DNA of 64,000 nucleotides from Bettongia penicillata ogilbyi (GCA_023548195.1 JAJHZJ010000693.1:186001-250000), one strand, 5' to 3'; shown: positions 21,312 through 30,975, counted from the first letter of the stretch. Numbers and translations are program-made. The notes: generated by a model from the letters alone, not told the origin.

Positions 21312-21491
21312 CATGTGGCCTGTGTGAAAAGAGCACTGGACTTGGGTCAAAAGACCTGGACTCCAAGTCTCACTTTGTAACTCACCTGTGTAAACTTCAG
21401 CAAATCATTTAGTTTTTCCAGGCTTTGGTTTCCTTGTCTATAACCTGACAGGGTGACCCCTGAAAGCAACTCCAGATATATGATCCTATAA
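21312..21491 (+). mobile_element. SINE, type 3 (THER1-like)
   Basis: AAAAGAGCACTGGACTTGGG, CTCCAAGTCTCACTTTGTAA, TTGGTTTCCTTGTCTATAAC and the end CAGATATATGATCCTATAAC. Confidence 0.7.
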
Positions 21492-22580
21492 CCCTAAGTC
21501 TTAGACTACCTTAGACTTGGTACAAACTCATTCTCCCCCTTAACAATGGATCAATTAAAGAACATACTTTTTAAAAAATCAAGGTAACAAGTATTGGCCC
21601 CAAGCCCTTTTCAAAGTTCATGGCTATTAAAAATCATTGTTTCCAGACTCTTCTTTCGTTTTCCCTCAACCATGTTGTTCTGTCCCTGAAAGATAAAGTT
21701 CAATGAGGATCCCATCTCCATGCCACCAAATAGCTATTTGGAGGCATTTCTGACCGTCTTTGCCCAGGGAGTCCTTGGAAAGGCTTCTCCCAGTAATGCC
21801 CAAGCAGATTGCCAGGTTTCTGGGGCCTGTTCCTAATGGCGTTGTTACTGCTCAACCACCTTGCACTTCGGGGGTTTGAGTATTGCCAGTCCTTTCAGAG
21901 CATGCTGGCCAGGCCAAGCACTGATGTGGCATCCAGCCAGGTGAGAGATTTGTTTTTGAAATGCCACTGGGCAGGCAGGTGGGAAGGGGCCAGCCACAGA
22001 TAATGGAGGCCATAAGATGCAGAAGCATATCCCTGTGAAATGTTAAGACTGAGAGCTTCTGTAACCAAAGACTCAAAGGGATGAGAGCTGGTGGCTCAGA
22101 GGGGCACTAATTGGCCCAGGATGTGTAACCAACAGGAGAAAATTAGATGTAGGGAAGCTGGAGGAGAGCAGCATGATGACAAAGAGACTTCAGGGCGGCC
22201 CATAAGAAAATCAGTTGTTGGAGTTGGGGGTGTTGATCCTGGGGATGAGAAAGCTCAGGATAGACATGAGAGGTATCAAGTATTTAAATGGTCATGATAG
22301 GAAGAAGGGTTTAGACATTTTTCTGCTTGGCCTGAGAGAGTCCAAATTGACTGTTGCAAAGAGGCATATTGAGACATTATACAAGTCAAGTCAATAAGCA
22401 TTTATCTATTTTTGAGTCATACTTCATCTTTAATGTTTATTTTATGTTTCTCCTTGATTTTATATGTCAAATGTTCCATTGAAGTCTGGTCTTCTTTTAA
22501 TGAATACCTGAAAGATATTCAATTCATTCAATGTCCATTTTGTTTTTCATTCAATAATGGCTAAGTAAGTAATTCTTGGT
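21492..22580. other. unassigned sequence, 1.1 kb
   Basis: Single-copy-looking island. 21700-22080 is GC-richer than its surroundings. Overlapping anonymous frames on both strands (21809-22003 and 21852-22076) have no recognisable domain. A short L2-like AATAAGCATTTATC lies at 22393. Confidence 0.35.
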
Positions 22581-22589
22581 TGCAAGTCC

Positions 22590-23083
22590 AAATTTTCTTT
22601 TTTTCTTTTCCTTTTTTTATTATAATTTTATTTGTTTTCAGTGTTCTACAGTCACTTCCATATCATAGATTTTTCCCCTCCTTCCCCCTTCTTCTCCCAT
22701 ACCTCCCCACCCTGTGACAGCATGCAATCTTATATAGGTTCTCCACATACATTCCTATTAAATACATTTTCACTTTAGTCATATTGCATGGAAGAATTCA
22801 AATGAATGAGAGAAATCATAAAACAAACCATAACAAACAAAAGAAAATGATTGAATTCCATAGTTCTTTCTCTAGATGTGGAAGGTATTTTGCCTTAAGA
22901 GACCACTGGGAATTATTGAAGTTCTTGCATTGCAATGAAGTACTAAATCTACCAGAAAAATTCCTCATACACTGTGGTTGTTGCTGTGCACAAAGTTCTC
23001 CTGGTTCAGCTCCTTTCACTCAGCATCAGCTCATATAAGTCTTTCCGGGCCTCTCTGAGGCCTGTTCATCATTTCTTATAGCA
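22590..23083 (-). mobile_element. LINE-1 3' UTR fragment
   Basis: Antisense L1 3' end: T-rich start, ATTTGTTTTCAGTGTTCTAC, CATATTGCATGGAAGAATTC, GTTCTCCTGGTTCAGCTCC, TCACTCAGCATCAGCTCATA and CTGTTCATCATTTCTTATAG. Same orientation as the L1 at 11590 but a different subfamily in its 3' UTR. Cut off where an L2 begins. Confidence 0.7.
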
Positions 23084-23265
23084 TCAACAAGCAATTATTA
23101 AGCACCTACTATGTACCAGGTACTGCAACAGGCAATATAAAGAAAAGCAAATGACAGTCTCCAGTCCCAAAGATCTCAGAGTCTAATGGGAGAGTCAACA
23201 TGCCAATAACTACACATACACAAAATATATACAAAGTAGATAAAAGACAGAAGTGAGCTGTCCAG
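23084..23265 (-). mobile_element. LINE-2 3' region
   Basis: ATCAACAAGCAATTATTAAG, CACCTACTATGTACCAGGTA, AATGGGAGAGTCAACATGCC and ATATATACAAAGTAGATAAA. Confidence 0.7.
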
Positions 23266-23282
23266 CAGTACAATAAGCTACT

Positions 23283-23622
23283 TCCATGGATAATGAGAAC
23301 CCTTTCTCTAGGGGGAGTCTTCAAGCCCAGCCTGGATAACTACTTGTCATAGAGGGCATCCTCATTTAGCTTTGGGTTGGTCTAGATCAATGGCTTGGCC
23401 CCTGAGGGTCCAGAAACTCTAATTTTTAAAATTATATTTCAATATATATTAGTTCCTTTGTAAACCTACGACATTTATGCATTTAAAAACAAGATTCTGT
23501 GAAGGGGTCCATAGGCTTTACCAGACACTGCCAAAGCGGATCCATGAACTCCAGGGGTTAAGTAGCTCTGGACTGGGTGGTCTTTGAGGTCCCTTCCAAC
23601 CTGAAGATTCTCTAATTTTTTC
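23283..23622 (+). mobile_element. L3/CR1 LINE 3' terminus, split by a hAT element
   Basis: Left part: GGGGGAGTCTTCAAGCCCAG, CTGGATAACTACTTGTCATA, TTTGGGTTGGTCTAGAT (to 23387). Right part: GACTGGGTGGTCTTTGAGGT, CCCTTCCAACCTGAAGATTC (from 23571). The halves join in register across the insertion. Confidence 0.75.
23388..23570 (+). mobile_element. non-autonomous hAT (Charlie-like) DNA transposon, 183 bp
   Basis: Begins CAATGGCTTGGCCCCTGAGG and ends CCAGGGGTTAAGTAGCTCTG. The ends are imperfect inverted repeats sharing CA and CTT..CCCCTG. Body GCATTTAAAAACAAGATTCT and AAGGGGTCCATAGGCTTTAC. Flanked by GTCTAGAT and GACTGGGT, an eroded 8-base target duplication (5 of 8 identical) on an L3 target whose consensus I recall as GACTAGAT. 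No coding capacity. Confidence 0.65.
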
Positions 23623-23704
23623 ATCCCAAGCTCCCTCCTTCCTTTTTTCTGGAAGAAAACAAAACCCTTTGGTGAAATTTGGAGCCCAAATAAAGAAAGG
23701 GATT

Positions 23705-23935
23705 GAACTATGAGAAGCAGCGTGGTATAATCGATAGAGAGCTGGCCTCAGAGGCAGGAAGACCTGGGTTCAAGTTTTACCTCTGACAGGTACAAGTTGT
23801 ATGACCTTGGTCAAGTAACCTGGTGTCCCCAGATCCCAGAGGCAATACTCTAAGTGACAGGTAAATTAACGACCTGCGTTGGTAGAGGGAGGTCCTTCCT
23901 GGTGTGTATCAGTGAAATCTCAGGACCAGCCCCAA
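23705..23935 (+). mobile_element. SINE, type 5
   Basis: GAAGCAGCGTGGTATAATCG, GGAAGACCTGGGTTCAAGTT, ATGACCTTGGTCAAGTAACC, GATCCCAGAGGCAATACTCT, GACCTGCGTTGGTAGAGGGA and AGTGAAATCTCAGGACC. Confidence 0.75.
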
Positions 23936-24215
23936 GCCCAGGAGTCCAAATCACCATTTAAAAATAACAGGACATGGATTGATTAAAACTCCATCTACTC
24001 TTCACATATGTCTTCCATTCTTGGGAAGAATTGAGATTTTCTCAAAGAATATTCTCCCTTTTTCAATCAACCAGTGGCTAACATGCATTTATAAAGTTTG
24101 ATCCAGACATTGTGTGAGGAGATAAATGTACAAGACTGGGAGCTTCTCTTCTCACTCAGCTAACAACTTTCCGGAGACACAAAATATATTCACAGATAAG
24201 ACAATGAAGAATGCT

Positions 24216-24472
24216 CTGTTTTCACTGCTGTTGTCATTTTACAGATATCTCCAACTCTTTGTGACTTCATTTGGGATTTTCTTGGCAAAGATACTGGAAT
24301 GGTTTGCCATGTCCTTCTCCCACTCATTGTTGAGGAAATTGAGGCAAATAGGGTTAAGTGATTTACCCAAGATCAATAGCTAGTGTCTGAGGCCCAATAT
24401 GAACTCAGGAGAATGAGTCTTTCTGACTTGAGGCCTAGCACTCTATCCACAGTGCCACCTACCTACCCCACA
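24216..24472 (-). mobile_element. SINE, type 2 (MAR1-like)
   Basis: CTCCAACTCTTTGTGACTTC, ATTTGGGATTTTCTTGGCAA, ACTGGAATGGTTTGCCATGT, TGAGGCAAATAGGGTTAAGT, head CACAGTGCCACCTACCTACC. Confidence 0.85.
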
Positions 24473-24529
24473 ATGGGGGATATTTAGAGGAAAATATACA
24501 TGGTATATATTTGAGGGGTGGGGACATTA

Positions 24530-24812
24530 ACAACTGTGGACACTTTGAAGGCAGTAGCAACTGATTTAATCCTTTAAGAAAATTAGAGGTTCCAAGAGTT
24601 GAAGATGTAAATGGAGAATATGCTAGAAAACAGGGACATCCTCAACAAGTGGGAAATGGAGTATCATGCATGAAAGATAGGCTGGGTCTAAATGATAAAG
24701 GGGTTTGTGTATCAAACAGAGAAACTGCTATTTTACACTAGAGGAAATGGGGAGCCACAGAAGCTTCTAGAGTAGAGGCATATCATGGTTAGACTTCCCT
24801 TAGTAGATAAGG
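24530..24812 (-). mobile_element. LINE-2 internal fragment
   Basis: AGTTGAAGATGTAAATGGAG, GGCTGGGTCTAAATGATAAA, ATGGGGAGCCACAGAAGCTT and GCATATCATGGTTAGACTTC run in antisense L2 order upstream of the usual 3' end. Confidence 0.5.
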
Positions 24813-24814
24813 AA

Positions 24815-25078
24815 AGAAAATAAGCATCTATATACTGCCTATTGTGTGCCAGGCACTGTGCCAAGCATTTTAAAAAGATTATCTCATTTGATCCTGACAA
24901 TAACCTTGAGAGGTAGATATAAGTATCACTCCCCCAATTTGCAAATGAGGAAACTGAGACAAAGGTCAATTGACTTATCCAGGGTACCACAGTTAGAAAG
25001 TGTCTGAAGTAGGATTTGAACTCAGGTCTTCCTGACTCTGGGTCCAGTGTTCTATCCAGTGAGCCAGCATCTGCCTCT
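24815..25078 (-). mobile_element. SINE, MIR-type, full length
   Basis: TGTGTGCCAGGCACTGTGCC, TTATCTCATTTGATCCTGAC, AATGAGGAAACTGAGACAAA, AGGATTTGAACTCAGGTCTT, head CTATCCAGTGAGCCAGCATC. Confidence 0.85.
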
Positions 25079-25230
25079 ATATTTTAATGAATTATTGAGG
25101 AGGTAAAAAAGCATCATCTACTGGTCAATCTCCTAGTGATTAGCCTCTCTAAACTTTCCTAGGTTGGCCCATACTTAAAAGCTTTCCAACTTGGTAGGAT
25201 TTGTCATAGATTGCATACTGTTGAGTTGAA

Positions 25231-25428
25231 AAGGAAGGAAGGAAGGAAAGAAGGAAGGAAGGAAGGAAGGAAGGAAGGAAGGAAGGAAGGAAGGAAGGAA
25301 GGAAGGAAGGAAGGAAGGAAAGGAAAGAGGGAGGGAGAGAAGGAGGGAGGAAAGGAAAGAAGGAAGGAAGGGAAAAGGAATAGGAAGAAAAGAAAAGAAA
25401 GAAAAGATAGGAAGAGAGGGAGGAAAAA
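25231..25428. repeat. (GGAA)n and degenerate polypurine tract
   Basis: GGAA core to about 25320, then irregular GGGAGAGAAGGAGGGAGGAA and AAAGAAAAGATAGG. It sits at the 3' end of an antisense L2. Source of spurious KEGR and PSFL-type frames on both strands. Confidence 0.95.
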
Positions 25429-25535
25429 ACATTTATTAAGCATTAACTGCGCATATAAATACAAGAAGAAGCAGTCCCTTCCCTCCAGAAGCTTTCATTC
25501 TAATGACAGAAGACAGTACAAGCAAAAGAGTGGTT
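25429..25535 (-). mobile_element. LINE-2 3' end
   Basis: ACATTTATTAAGCATTAACT, ATAAATACAAGAAGAAGCAG, CCCTCCAGAAGCTTTCATTC and GACAGTACAAGC. Confidence 0.65.
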
Positions 25536-25773
25536 GCCTGGAAAGTCACAGGGATAGTGAGAACTACATAATAATGAGACAACAGAAGAGAAAGTTTTAT
25601 GCTTATCACTTCCAGTGGGAAAGGACCATAGTATCAATAACAAAATACTTCTGTAGCACTAGGAGGTTTTCTTGCCAGGTTCTTTCTCACAATAATTGTG
25701 CGGTCTGTTATTCTCCTTATTTTCTGAAGCTCAGAAAAGTTAAGTAATTTCCCTGAGGTCGCACAACCAGGCA

Positions 25774-25800
25774 AAAGTCTTTGCAGTAGGCAAAGACTTT
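25774..25800. other. perfect 11-bp inverted repeat
   Basis: AAAGTCTTTGC (25774-25784), loop AGTAG, GCAAAGACTTT (25790-25800): a perfect 11-base-pair stem with a 5-base loop, ending exactly at the first base of the next SINE. Confidence 0.9.
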
Positions 25801-26097
25801 GGGGCAGCTAGGTGGTGCAGTGGATAGAACACCAGTGCAGGAGTCAGGAGGACTTGAGTTCAAGTCTCACCTCAGACACTTGACACTCATGAGCTGTGTG
25901 ACCTTTGGCAAATCACTTAACCCCAATTGCCTCATCCTGGATCATCTCTAGTCATTCTGATGAATATCTGGTCACTGGATTCAAATGGCTCTGGAGGAGA
26001 AGTGAGGCTCACTCAAAACAAAGTCAAGTGCAAGTCATGTCATTATTTCTCTGATGGCATGGTTCTCTTTGGCAATAAAGGATGAACATACACACAG
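25801..26097 (+). mobile_element. SINE, type 4, full length
   Basis: GGGGCAGCTAGGTGGTGCAG, CTTGAGTTCAAGTCTCACC, GATGAATATCTGGTCACTGG, CAAAGTCAAGTGCAAGTCAT, TTCTCTGATGGCATGGTTCT, end AAAGGATGAACATACACAC. It lacks about 20 bases (GGTGACTTGCACAG) present in the copy at 42938. Confidence 0.9.
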
Positions 26098-26199
26098 TAG
26101 GATATGAACCTAGGTGCTCTATCCATTATACAAAACAGAAATGAAGAGGTTTTTCTAGGACCACCCTATAGAATCTATGTCTATGCTATCATCCCCCCC

Positions 26200-26305
26200 A
26201 AAAAAGAACATATGCTTCTTGAGGGCAGGGACTGAGTTATTCTTAGCTGTATCCCTAGCTACTAGTGCAGTTCTCAATACATAGAAGTTACTTAATACAT
26301 ACTAG
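26200..26305 (+). mobile_element. LINE-2 3' end
   Basis: ATGCTTCTTGAGGGCAGGGA, CTGTATCCCTAGCTACTAGT, GTTCTCAATACATAGAAGTT, ACTTAATACAT. Confidence 0.7.
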
Positions 26306-26490
26306 TGTACAGCATTGGACTTGGAGACAGAAAGCAGAAAGACCTGGGTTGAAATCCTAACTCAAACATTAGCTGTATCATGTTGAACAAGACATTTAAC
26401 CCCTTTACCTCAGTATCCCTATCTGTAAATATGAAGGCATTGAATTCAATGGTCTCCAAGATTCCTTCTAGTTCTAAATCTCTGAATGAA
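26306..26490 (+). mobile_element. SINE, type 3 (THER1-like)
   Basis: GCATTGGACTTGGAGACAGA, CCTGGGTTGAAATCCTAACT, CTCAGTATCCCTATCTGTAA and tail CTTCTAGTTCTAAATCTCTG. Confidence 0.75.
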
Positions 26491-27477
26491 TCACAAATGT
26501 GGATATTTTAACTTGGTTGGGAGGAGGGAGCTGTCCCACCGAAGTCTCTATCTGCCAAGGGATCCTCTAGTTCTCAAATCTCTACAAGCATTTAAATATC
26601 CCCAAGTGATTTTGCTGCTTTGTTTTTCAATGACCAATGAAGTCTCAGGTTAATTCTTCTCTTTTTCCTCATGACCCAGACTGCTTGTTATTTTATGGAA
26701 GAAGATGTATGTTCCCAATGTGTATATTAATATAACTATTGACTTTCCTCATGTCAGTCATTATCAAGATTTATTTATACTCCTGATTTCTCATTGATTG
26801 AGGGAGAACAGAATCCCCACCAGTCAATCCATCCTTATATGCTTCATGACAGAAAGTCAATATCTATTTATTATATGATTTATGGCCTTAATTATCTTAA
26901 ATACTATTAGACAGAGAACAAAGCAGAAAGCAGTCACTGTGAGAGCGCCTCCCCAATAGCACCCCAGCTGGGAGCATTTTCCAAGTCAGCCCAAGTCCCA
27001 GTGATTTTCTCCCAAGGGGTCCCCATATTTCCCACTCCTTATCAATATTCACCACCCTGGAGTTCAAGGAGAGGGGAATGCAAGGAAAGGGAGAGCAGTA
27101 GTATTTCAATTTATATACACTTCTGACTCAAACTATCAAAAACTAGGCAGGCTTTGTATTTGATGAAAAGGACTTGCCAACCAAAGAGGTGTGGCTTGGA
27201 TTTTTTGTTTTCTCCCTGGGGCTGAAGATGTTTCTCATTTGATGGCCAAAGGTGCTTAAAGTATGGTAGGAAACAGGCTTATCTTATGTAGAACTGGGGA
27301 GCTTCTGGGGGCTGTAAACTTAGGGTGTATGTATGTATGTGAGAGAGAGAGCACATGCTTGTAAATACTCAGAAACTATTTGAGTGCATCCTGAGAACTG
27401 AAAAAATGCATTCTATGAAGGCATTCACTCATATATTCACTCAATTAGTATTTGTTATATCTTTAATATAGAAAAAG
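26491..27477. other. unassigned sequence, 1 kb
   Basis: No recognised repeat except a short (GTAT)n(GA)n at 27326-27350. 26890-27110 and 27130-27290 look single-copy. Anonymous antisense frame 26897-27109. Confidence 0.4.
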
Positions 27478-27702
27478 TGTGGTGTCAAGTGGAGGGCTAC
27501 CCTTGAAGCCAAGACTTGGGTTCAGGTCCCACTTTTGACACATATTGGCTGTGTGTCCTTGGGCAAATCATCTCCTGTTTCCCAGGCAACTTTCTAAGAG
27601 TATAAGTTGCAGAACAGGCACCAGCTTGCTCTGGTAGAGGGAGTTTCCTCACCTGGGAGGTCCTATACCAATAAAATCACAGACCTAATCTCTGTCTTAT
27701 CC
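27478..27702 (+). mobile_element. SINE, type 5
   Basis: TGGGTTCAGGTCCCACTTTT, GTCCTTGGGCAAATCATCTC, TTCCCAGGCAACTTTCTAAG, GCTCTGGTAGAGGGAGTTTC and CCAATAAAATCACAGACC. Confidence 0.8.
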
Positions 27703-27864
27703 TTATACTTATGCAGTACACACATGAATGCACACAGGCATCATGAGTCTCTCACACAGATGTAAACATTTCTTCTTGATTGATGCAATCACAGAGAAAA
27801 CCTTGTTCAGTCATCCTCTGGTTGTTAATGGAATGTGGAAAGGGCTTAGACTCAAGTCCAGAGA

Positions 27865-28330
27865 TCTTGAGCTTGGAGGGATTGTGGTTGCCATTTAGTG
27901 TAGCCCCTGCATTTTATAGATGAGGAAATTGAGGTCCAGAACAATGAAGGGATTTGCTTACAAGTAGTAAGGTCATGGAGTAAGCTTAGAACAGTGGAAA
28001 GAGCACTGGCTTTTGAGGCAGAGGATATGGATTCCTAATGCTTACTGCCTGTGTGAACTTGGGCAAGTAACTTCAACTCCCTGGTCCTTAATTTCCTCAT
28101 CTGTAAAATAAGGGGCTGAGCCTGAATGCCCTACGAGGTCTTCAACTCTCCAGACCTATGGTCCTATGAACACTTACTATCTAGGTGACCTTGGGCAAGT
28201 CCTTCACCTCTTTGGTCCTCAGTTTCCCTATTTGTAAGGTGATGAGGTGGACTATATGAGCTCTGAAATGTTTTTAACTCTAGAGCTAGAATCCTAGGAT
28301 CCCAAATGGTAGATGCTGGGATTCAAACAC
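27865..28330 (-). mobile_element. SINE, type 3, split by sense type 3 copies
   Basis: Antisense tail and core at 27865-27975 (GAGCTTGGAGGGATTGTGGT, TTTTATAGATGAGGAAATTG, GAAGGGATTTGCTTACAAGT). A matching B-box piece follows at 28303-28330 (GATGCTGGGATTCAAACAC). Confidence 0.5.
27980..28302 (+). mobile_element. SINE, type 3, tandem pair
   Basis: Full copy 27982-28170 (AGTGGAAAGAGCACTGGCTT, TTAATTTCCTCATCTGTAAA, end GACCTATGGTCCTATGAAC). A second copy lacking its head follows directly at 28171-28302 (CTAGGTGACCTTGGGCAAGT, CTCAGTTTCCCTATTTGTAA, end TAGAATCCTAGGATC). Confidence 0.75.
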
Positions 28331-28346
28331 AAATTCACATTATCCA

Positions 28347-28349
28347 TCT

Positions 28350-28414
<65 letters not shown>
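28347..28414. repeat. (TC)n microsatellite
   Basis: 68 bases of TC with two CCT interruptions. Confidence 0.95.
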
Positions 28415-28418
<4 letters not shown>

Positions 28419-28489
28419 CCCCAGGGAAGAAGGGGAGGAGAAGGTAAGGGACATAGAAGACAATTTAACTTAACTGAGTCCAGTTCCAA

Positions 28490-28738
28490 TGTCTAGGTGG
28501 TGCAAGGGAGAGTGTCCTGGTCCTGGAGCCAGGGAGACCTGAGTTCAAATGTGGCCTCAGATAGTTACTACCTGTGGCACCCTGGACCAGTCATTTAACC
28601 TTGTTTGCTCAGCTACTCATCTGTAAAATGAGCTAGAGAAGGAAATGACAAAGCACCCCACTATCTTTGCCAAGCAAACCTCAAATGGGGTCATGAAGAG
28701 TTGGACACAACTGAAGCAACTCAAAAACAATGACAACT
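28490..28738 (+). mobile_element. SINE, type 2 (MAR1-like)
   Basis: GTCTAGGTGGTGCAAGGGAG, CCTGAGTTCAAATGTGGCCT, tail AAAATGAGCTAGAGAAGGAA, CTCAAATGGGGTCATGAAGA, end AAACAATGACAAC. The outermost head is missing. Confidence 0.85.
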
Positions 28739-28913
28739 CAGTGTCTAGTTTTCTGGAGGCGGTGATCAGAAGAGGAGTTGGCTGATGAGGGAAGTGGGGG
28801 ACAGAAGTGTAGCAAGACTTGTGTCGTATAGCTTTCTTCAGAGAGAGAGATGCTAAAGGCAGATGAGGAGTGCAGAGGAGAGAATAATAAGAACAACAGT
28901 TATAACAACAAAT

Positions 28914-28970
28914 ATATATGTATATATACATATATGTACACACACACACACACATATATATATATATGTA
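28914..28970. repeat. (TA)/(CA) microsatellite
   Basis: TATA, then ACACACACACACACACA, then TATATATA; it abuts an antisense MIR 3' end. Confidence 0.9.
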
Positions 28971-28971
28971 T

Positions 28972-29078
28972 CATTTACTATGTACAAGGTGCAGTGCTAA
29001 ATGCTTTGCAGATATCTCGTTTGATCCTTACAAACAAGCTTGGGGGTAGGTGCTATTATTATCCCCATTTTATAAAGG
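28972..29078 (-). mobile_element. SINE, MIR-type, 3' half
   Basis: TTTACTATGTACAAGGTGCA, ATGCTTTGCAGATATCTCGT, GATCCTTACAAACAAGCTTG and CCCCATTTTATAAAGG. Confidence 0.75.
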
Positions 29079-29675
29079 TGGATTGTGGTTTGAGAGCTAG
29101 GAAGATCTTTAAAGTGAAATTAGTGGGACCCTTGTGGTGTCATCACATGGGCCAATTCCCAGGAGGGGTCAAGTTTTGGTAATGGATTCAGAAAAGGGCC
29201 AAATTCTGGTGGCAAAACAGAGTTCAGGCGAGCACCAAGACCTTCAGAGTAAGGTCTAGCAGAAGAGCAGAAGTGCCCAGATAAATAGTGATGATGTGCC
29301 CTCTCAGGAGATTGGAACCCTGGACAGTTACTCCCTCACAGTTACAGCTCTTAGACTCAGCAATTTCTTGGTAACAGAGCCTCGTCTGTTTTGCAGAGAG
29401 TCATTCCACGTCTGCTCTTTCTGAGCACAGAGGAAAACTCTTGGGGATCACTGTCCAAGAAGTAAGAGAAATTTGAAACCTGAAAAAAGTTTGACTCTCC
29501 CATACTAAATCTCTTTCTTACAAAACCTTGATTGAGAACACAATGATTCTCTGTCACTGTCTGCTTAGCACATTTCATTGTGCTTCAATCCATCCCTCAC
29601 AGACCTATTTATCATCCCCTCTCCCTTCCTGTCATTCACTCATTAATTTAGTATTCACCAAGTGTCACTTTGCGC
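29079..29675. other. unassigned sequence
   Basis: No recognised repeat. Anonymous antisense frame 29357-29578. A weak L2-like scrap at 29630-29660. Confidence 0.4.
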
Positions 29676-29868
29676 AAGGAGAGGCAGTCAGGCATGATGA
29701 ATAGGTAGATCACCAGCCTTGGAGTTGGGAAGACTGAAACTTTTATATAGAAGTATGATTCTGACCCATACTAGCTGTATGACCCTGGGCAAGTCACTTC
29801 TCCACTTAGTCTCCCAGACATCTCTTTAAGAATTTAAGTTTCAGAAGAGTTGCCTTCCACACCAGCAG
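29676..29868 (+). mobile_element. SINE, type 5
   Basis: CCAGCCTTGGAGTTGGGAAG, GTATGACCCTGGGCAAGTCA, AGTCTCCCAGACATCTCTTT and AATTTAAGTTTCAGAAGAGT. The first half has an insertion of about 20 bases at 29740-29760. Confidence 0.65.
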
Positions 29869-29899
29869 TATGGAAGGAAAAAATAAAAATGTGAAAGAC

Positions 29900-30495
29900 A
29901 GAATTTCTCAGTTTGAAAGGGCCCCATGGCCACTATCCTATCCATATCAGAAAAAGAAGATGGCTCAAATTACCCAATAAATGATCACCCCATCTTTGCC
30001 TTACCCTTAACCCCAAAAAGCCATTCCATTTTGAGACAGTTTGAAATATAAGGAAGTTACATGTTCTTTCTGTAAGGTTTAAATTGGTTTCTTTGCAATT
30101 TACCCCCTTTCTCCTTCACTATGTCCCTGAGGGTCAAGCAAAACAAATCCAATCCCTTTTCTACATGACAGCCTTTCAAAGACAGCTCTATTTCACCCCC
30201 AAATCTTCTCTTTTCCTGGCATAGATGTTCCTAGTTCCCCCAACCAATCTGTATGTGGAAGATATGGCTCTTCCCCTTCCGATTGCCCTCCTGTTAACTC
30301 TGCAAGTTGTCAATATCCATGCCCAGAACTGAGGACAATCATCCAGATGTAGTCTGACCAGGGAAGAGTTCAGAGGAGCTGTCCCTTCATTCCTGGAATC
30401 TCTTAACACAGAGTTCACATCAGCTCTTTCGACTGCCACATTACATGAGTCATGTTGACCTTACAATCCACTAACATCCTCAGATCTTCAGACAG
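29900..30495 (-). mobile_element. L3/CR1 LINE, 600-bp 3' fragment
   Basis: Longest L3/CR1 piece here. In order: GAAAGGGCCCCATGGCCACT, CCATTCCATTTTGAGACAGT, AGGGTCAAGCAAAACAAATC, CATGACAGCCTTTCAAAGAC, ATGCCCAGAACTGAGGACAA, CAGATGTAGTCTGACCAGGG, GAGTCATGTTGACCTTACAA. It covers the ORF2 C-terminal part and 3' UTR on the minus strand, without an intact frame. Confidence 0.75.
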
Positions 30496-30539
30496 ACTAC
30501 TTCAGATAGACAATATGCTTCCTCTCCTGGATGGAGGAA

Positions 30540-30796
30540 ATAAACACATATACACATGTGTGTATATAGGTATAGGTATATCTATCCAATATGTATCTGC
30601 TATATATACACATGTACATATATGTATATATACATATGCACACGTGTATATGCAATATACGTGCTTTACACACATGCATATATTTTATATATACATGCAC
30701 ACACATACATGTATGTATATATGTATATCTATGTGATATGTGCTATATGTACATAAATACATATATATTTTTTATATGTACACACACACACACAAA
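30540..30796. repeat. (TA)/(CA)/(CATA) microsatellite
   Basis: About 255 bases of alternating purine-pyrimidine sequence, ending in ACACACACACACACACA. It produces several overlapping tyrosine/isoleucine-rich spurious frames on both strands. Confidence 0.9.
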
Positions 30797-30849
30797 GCTG
30801 CAATCTTCCATAGGAAGGCTATGGGAATAACAGAGGTAGATTTCTTGCC

Positions 30850-30975
30850 ATGAAATTTAAAATCTAGTAGGAAAGATAAGATGAGTATACAATAATTACT
30901 TATACCCTAATGGAGTGCCATACAGGCATGAATAAAATGCAACAGGAGTTGAAGGGAGAGCCAGATTGTTTTGAT
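30850..30975 (-). mobile_element. possible LINE-2 fragment
   Basis: CTTGCCATGAAATTTAAAAT and GCCATACAGGCATGAATAAA are weakly L2-like in antisense. Confidence 0.3.

Larger units (their letters stand above)
25650..26140 (-). mobile_element. SINE, MIR-type, split by a type 4 SINE
   Basis: Left part to about 25783: CTCACAATAATTGTGCGGTC, TTTTCTGAAGCTCAGAAAAG, GTAATTTCCCTGAGGTCGCA. Right part from 26098: GGATATGAACCTAGGTGCTC and TATCCATTATAC. CAGTAGG occurs at both edges (25784-25790 and 26095-26101). Confidence 0.6.

Noticed and set aside
21809..22076. Possible exon in a GC-richer island with overlapping frames on both strands
   Set aside because: No recognisable domain or consistent splice-site pair; two opposing open frames are more typical of chance in GC-richer DNA.
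25175..25747. 178-codon + frame and overlapping PSFL-rich - frames
   Set aside because: The first part is a GGAA array and the rest L2 sequence; no domain, no coding signature.
28490..28748. TGTCTAG on both sides of a type 2 SINE as a target duplication
   Set aside because: The left copy overlaps the SINE's own CTAGGTGG head, so the match is likely coincidental.
30452..30830. Tyrosine/isoleucine-rich frames on both strands
   Set aside because: Translated TA/CA microsatellite.
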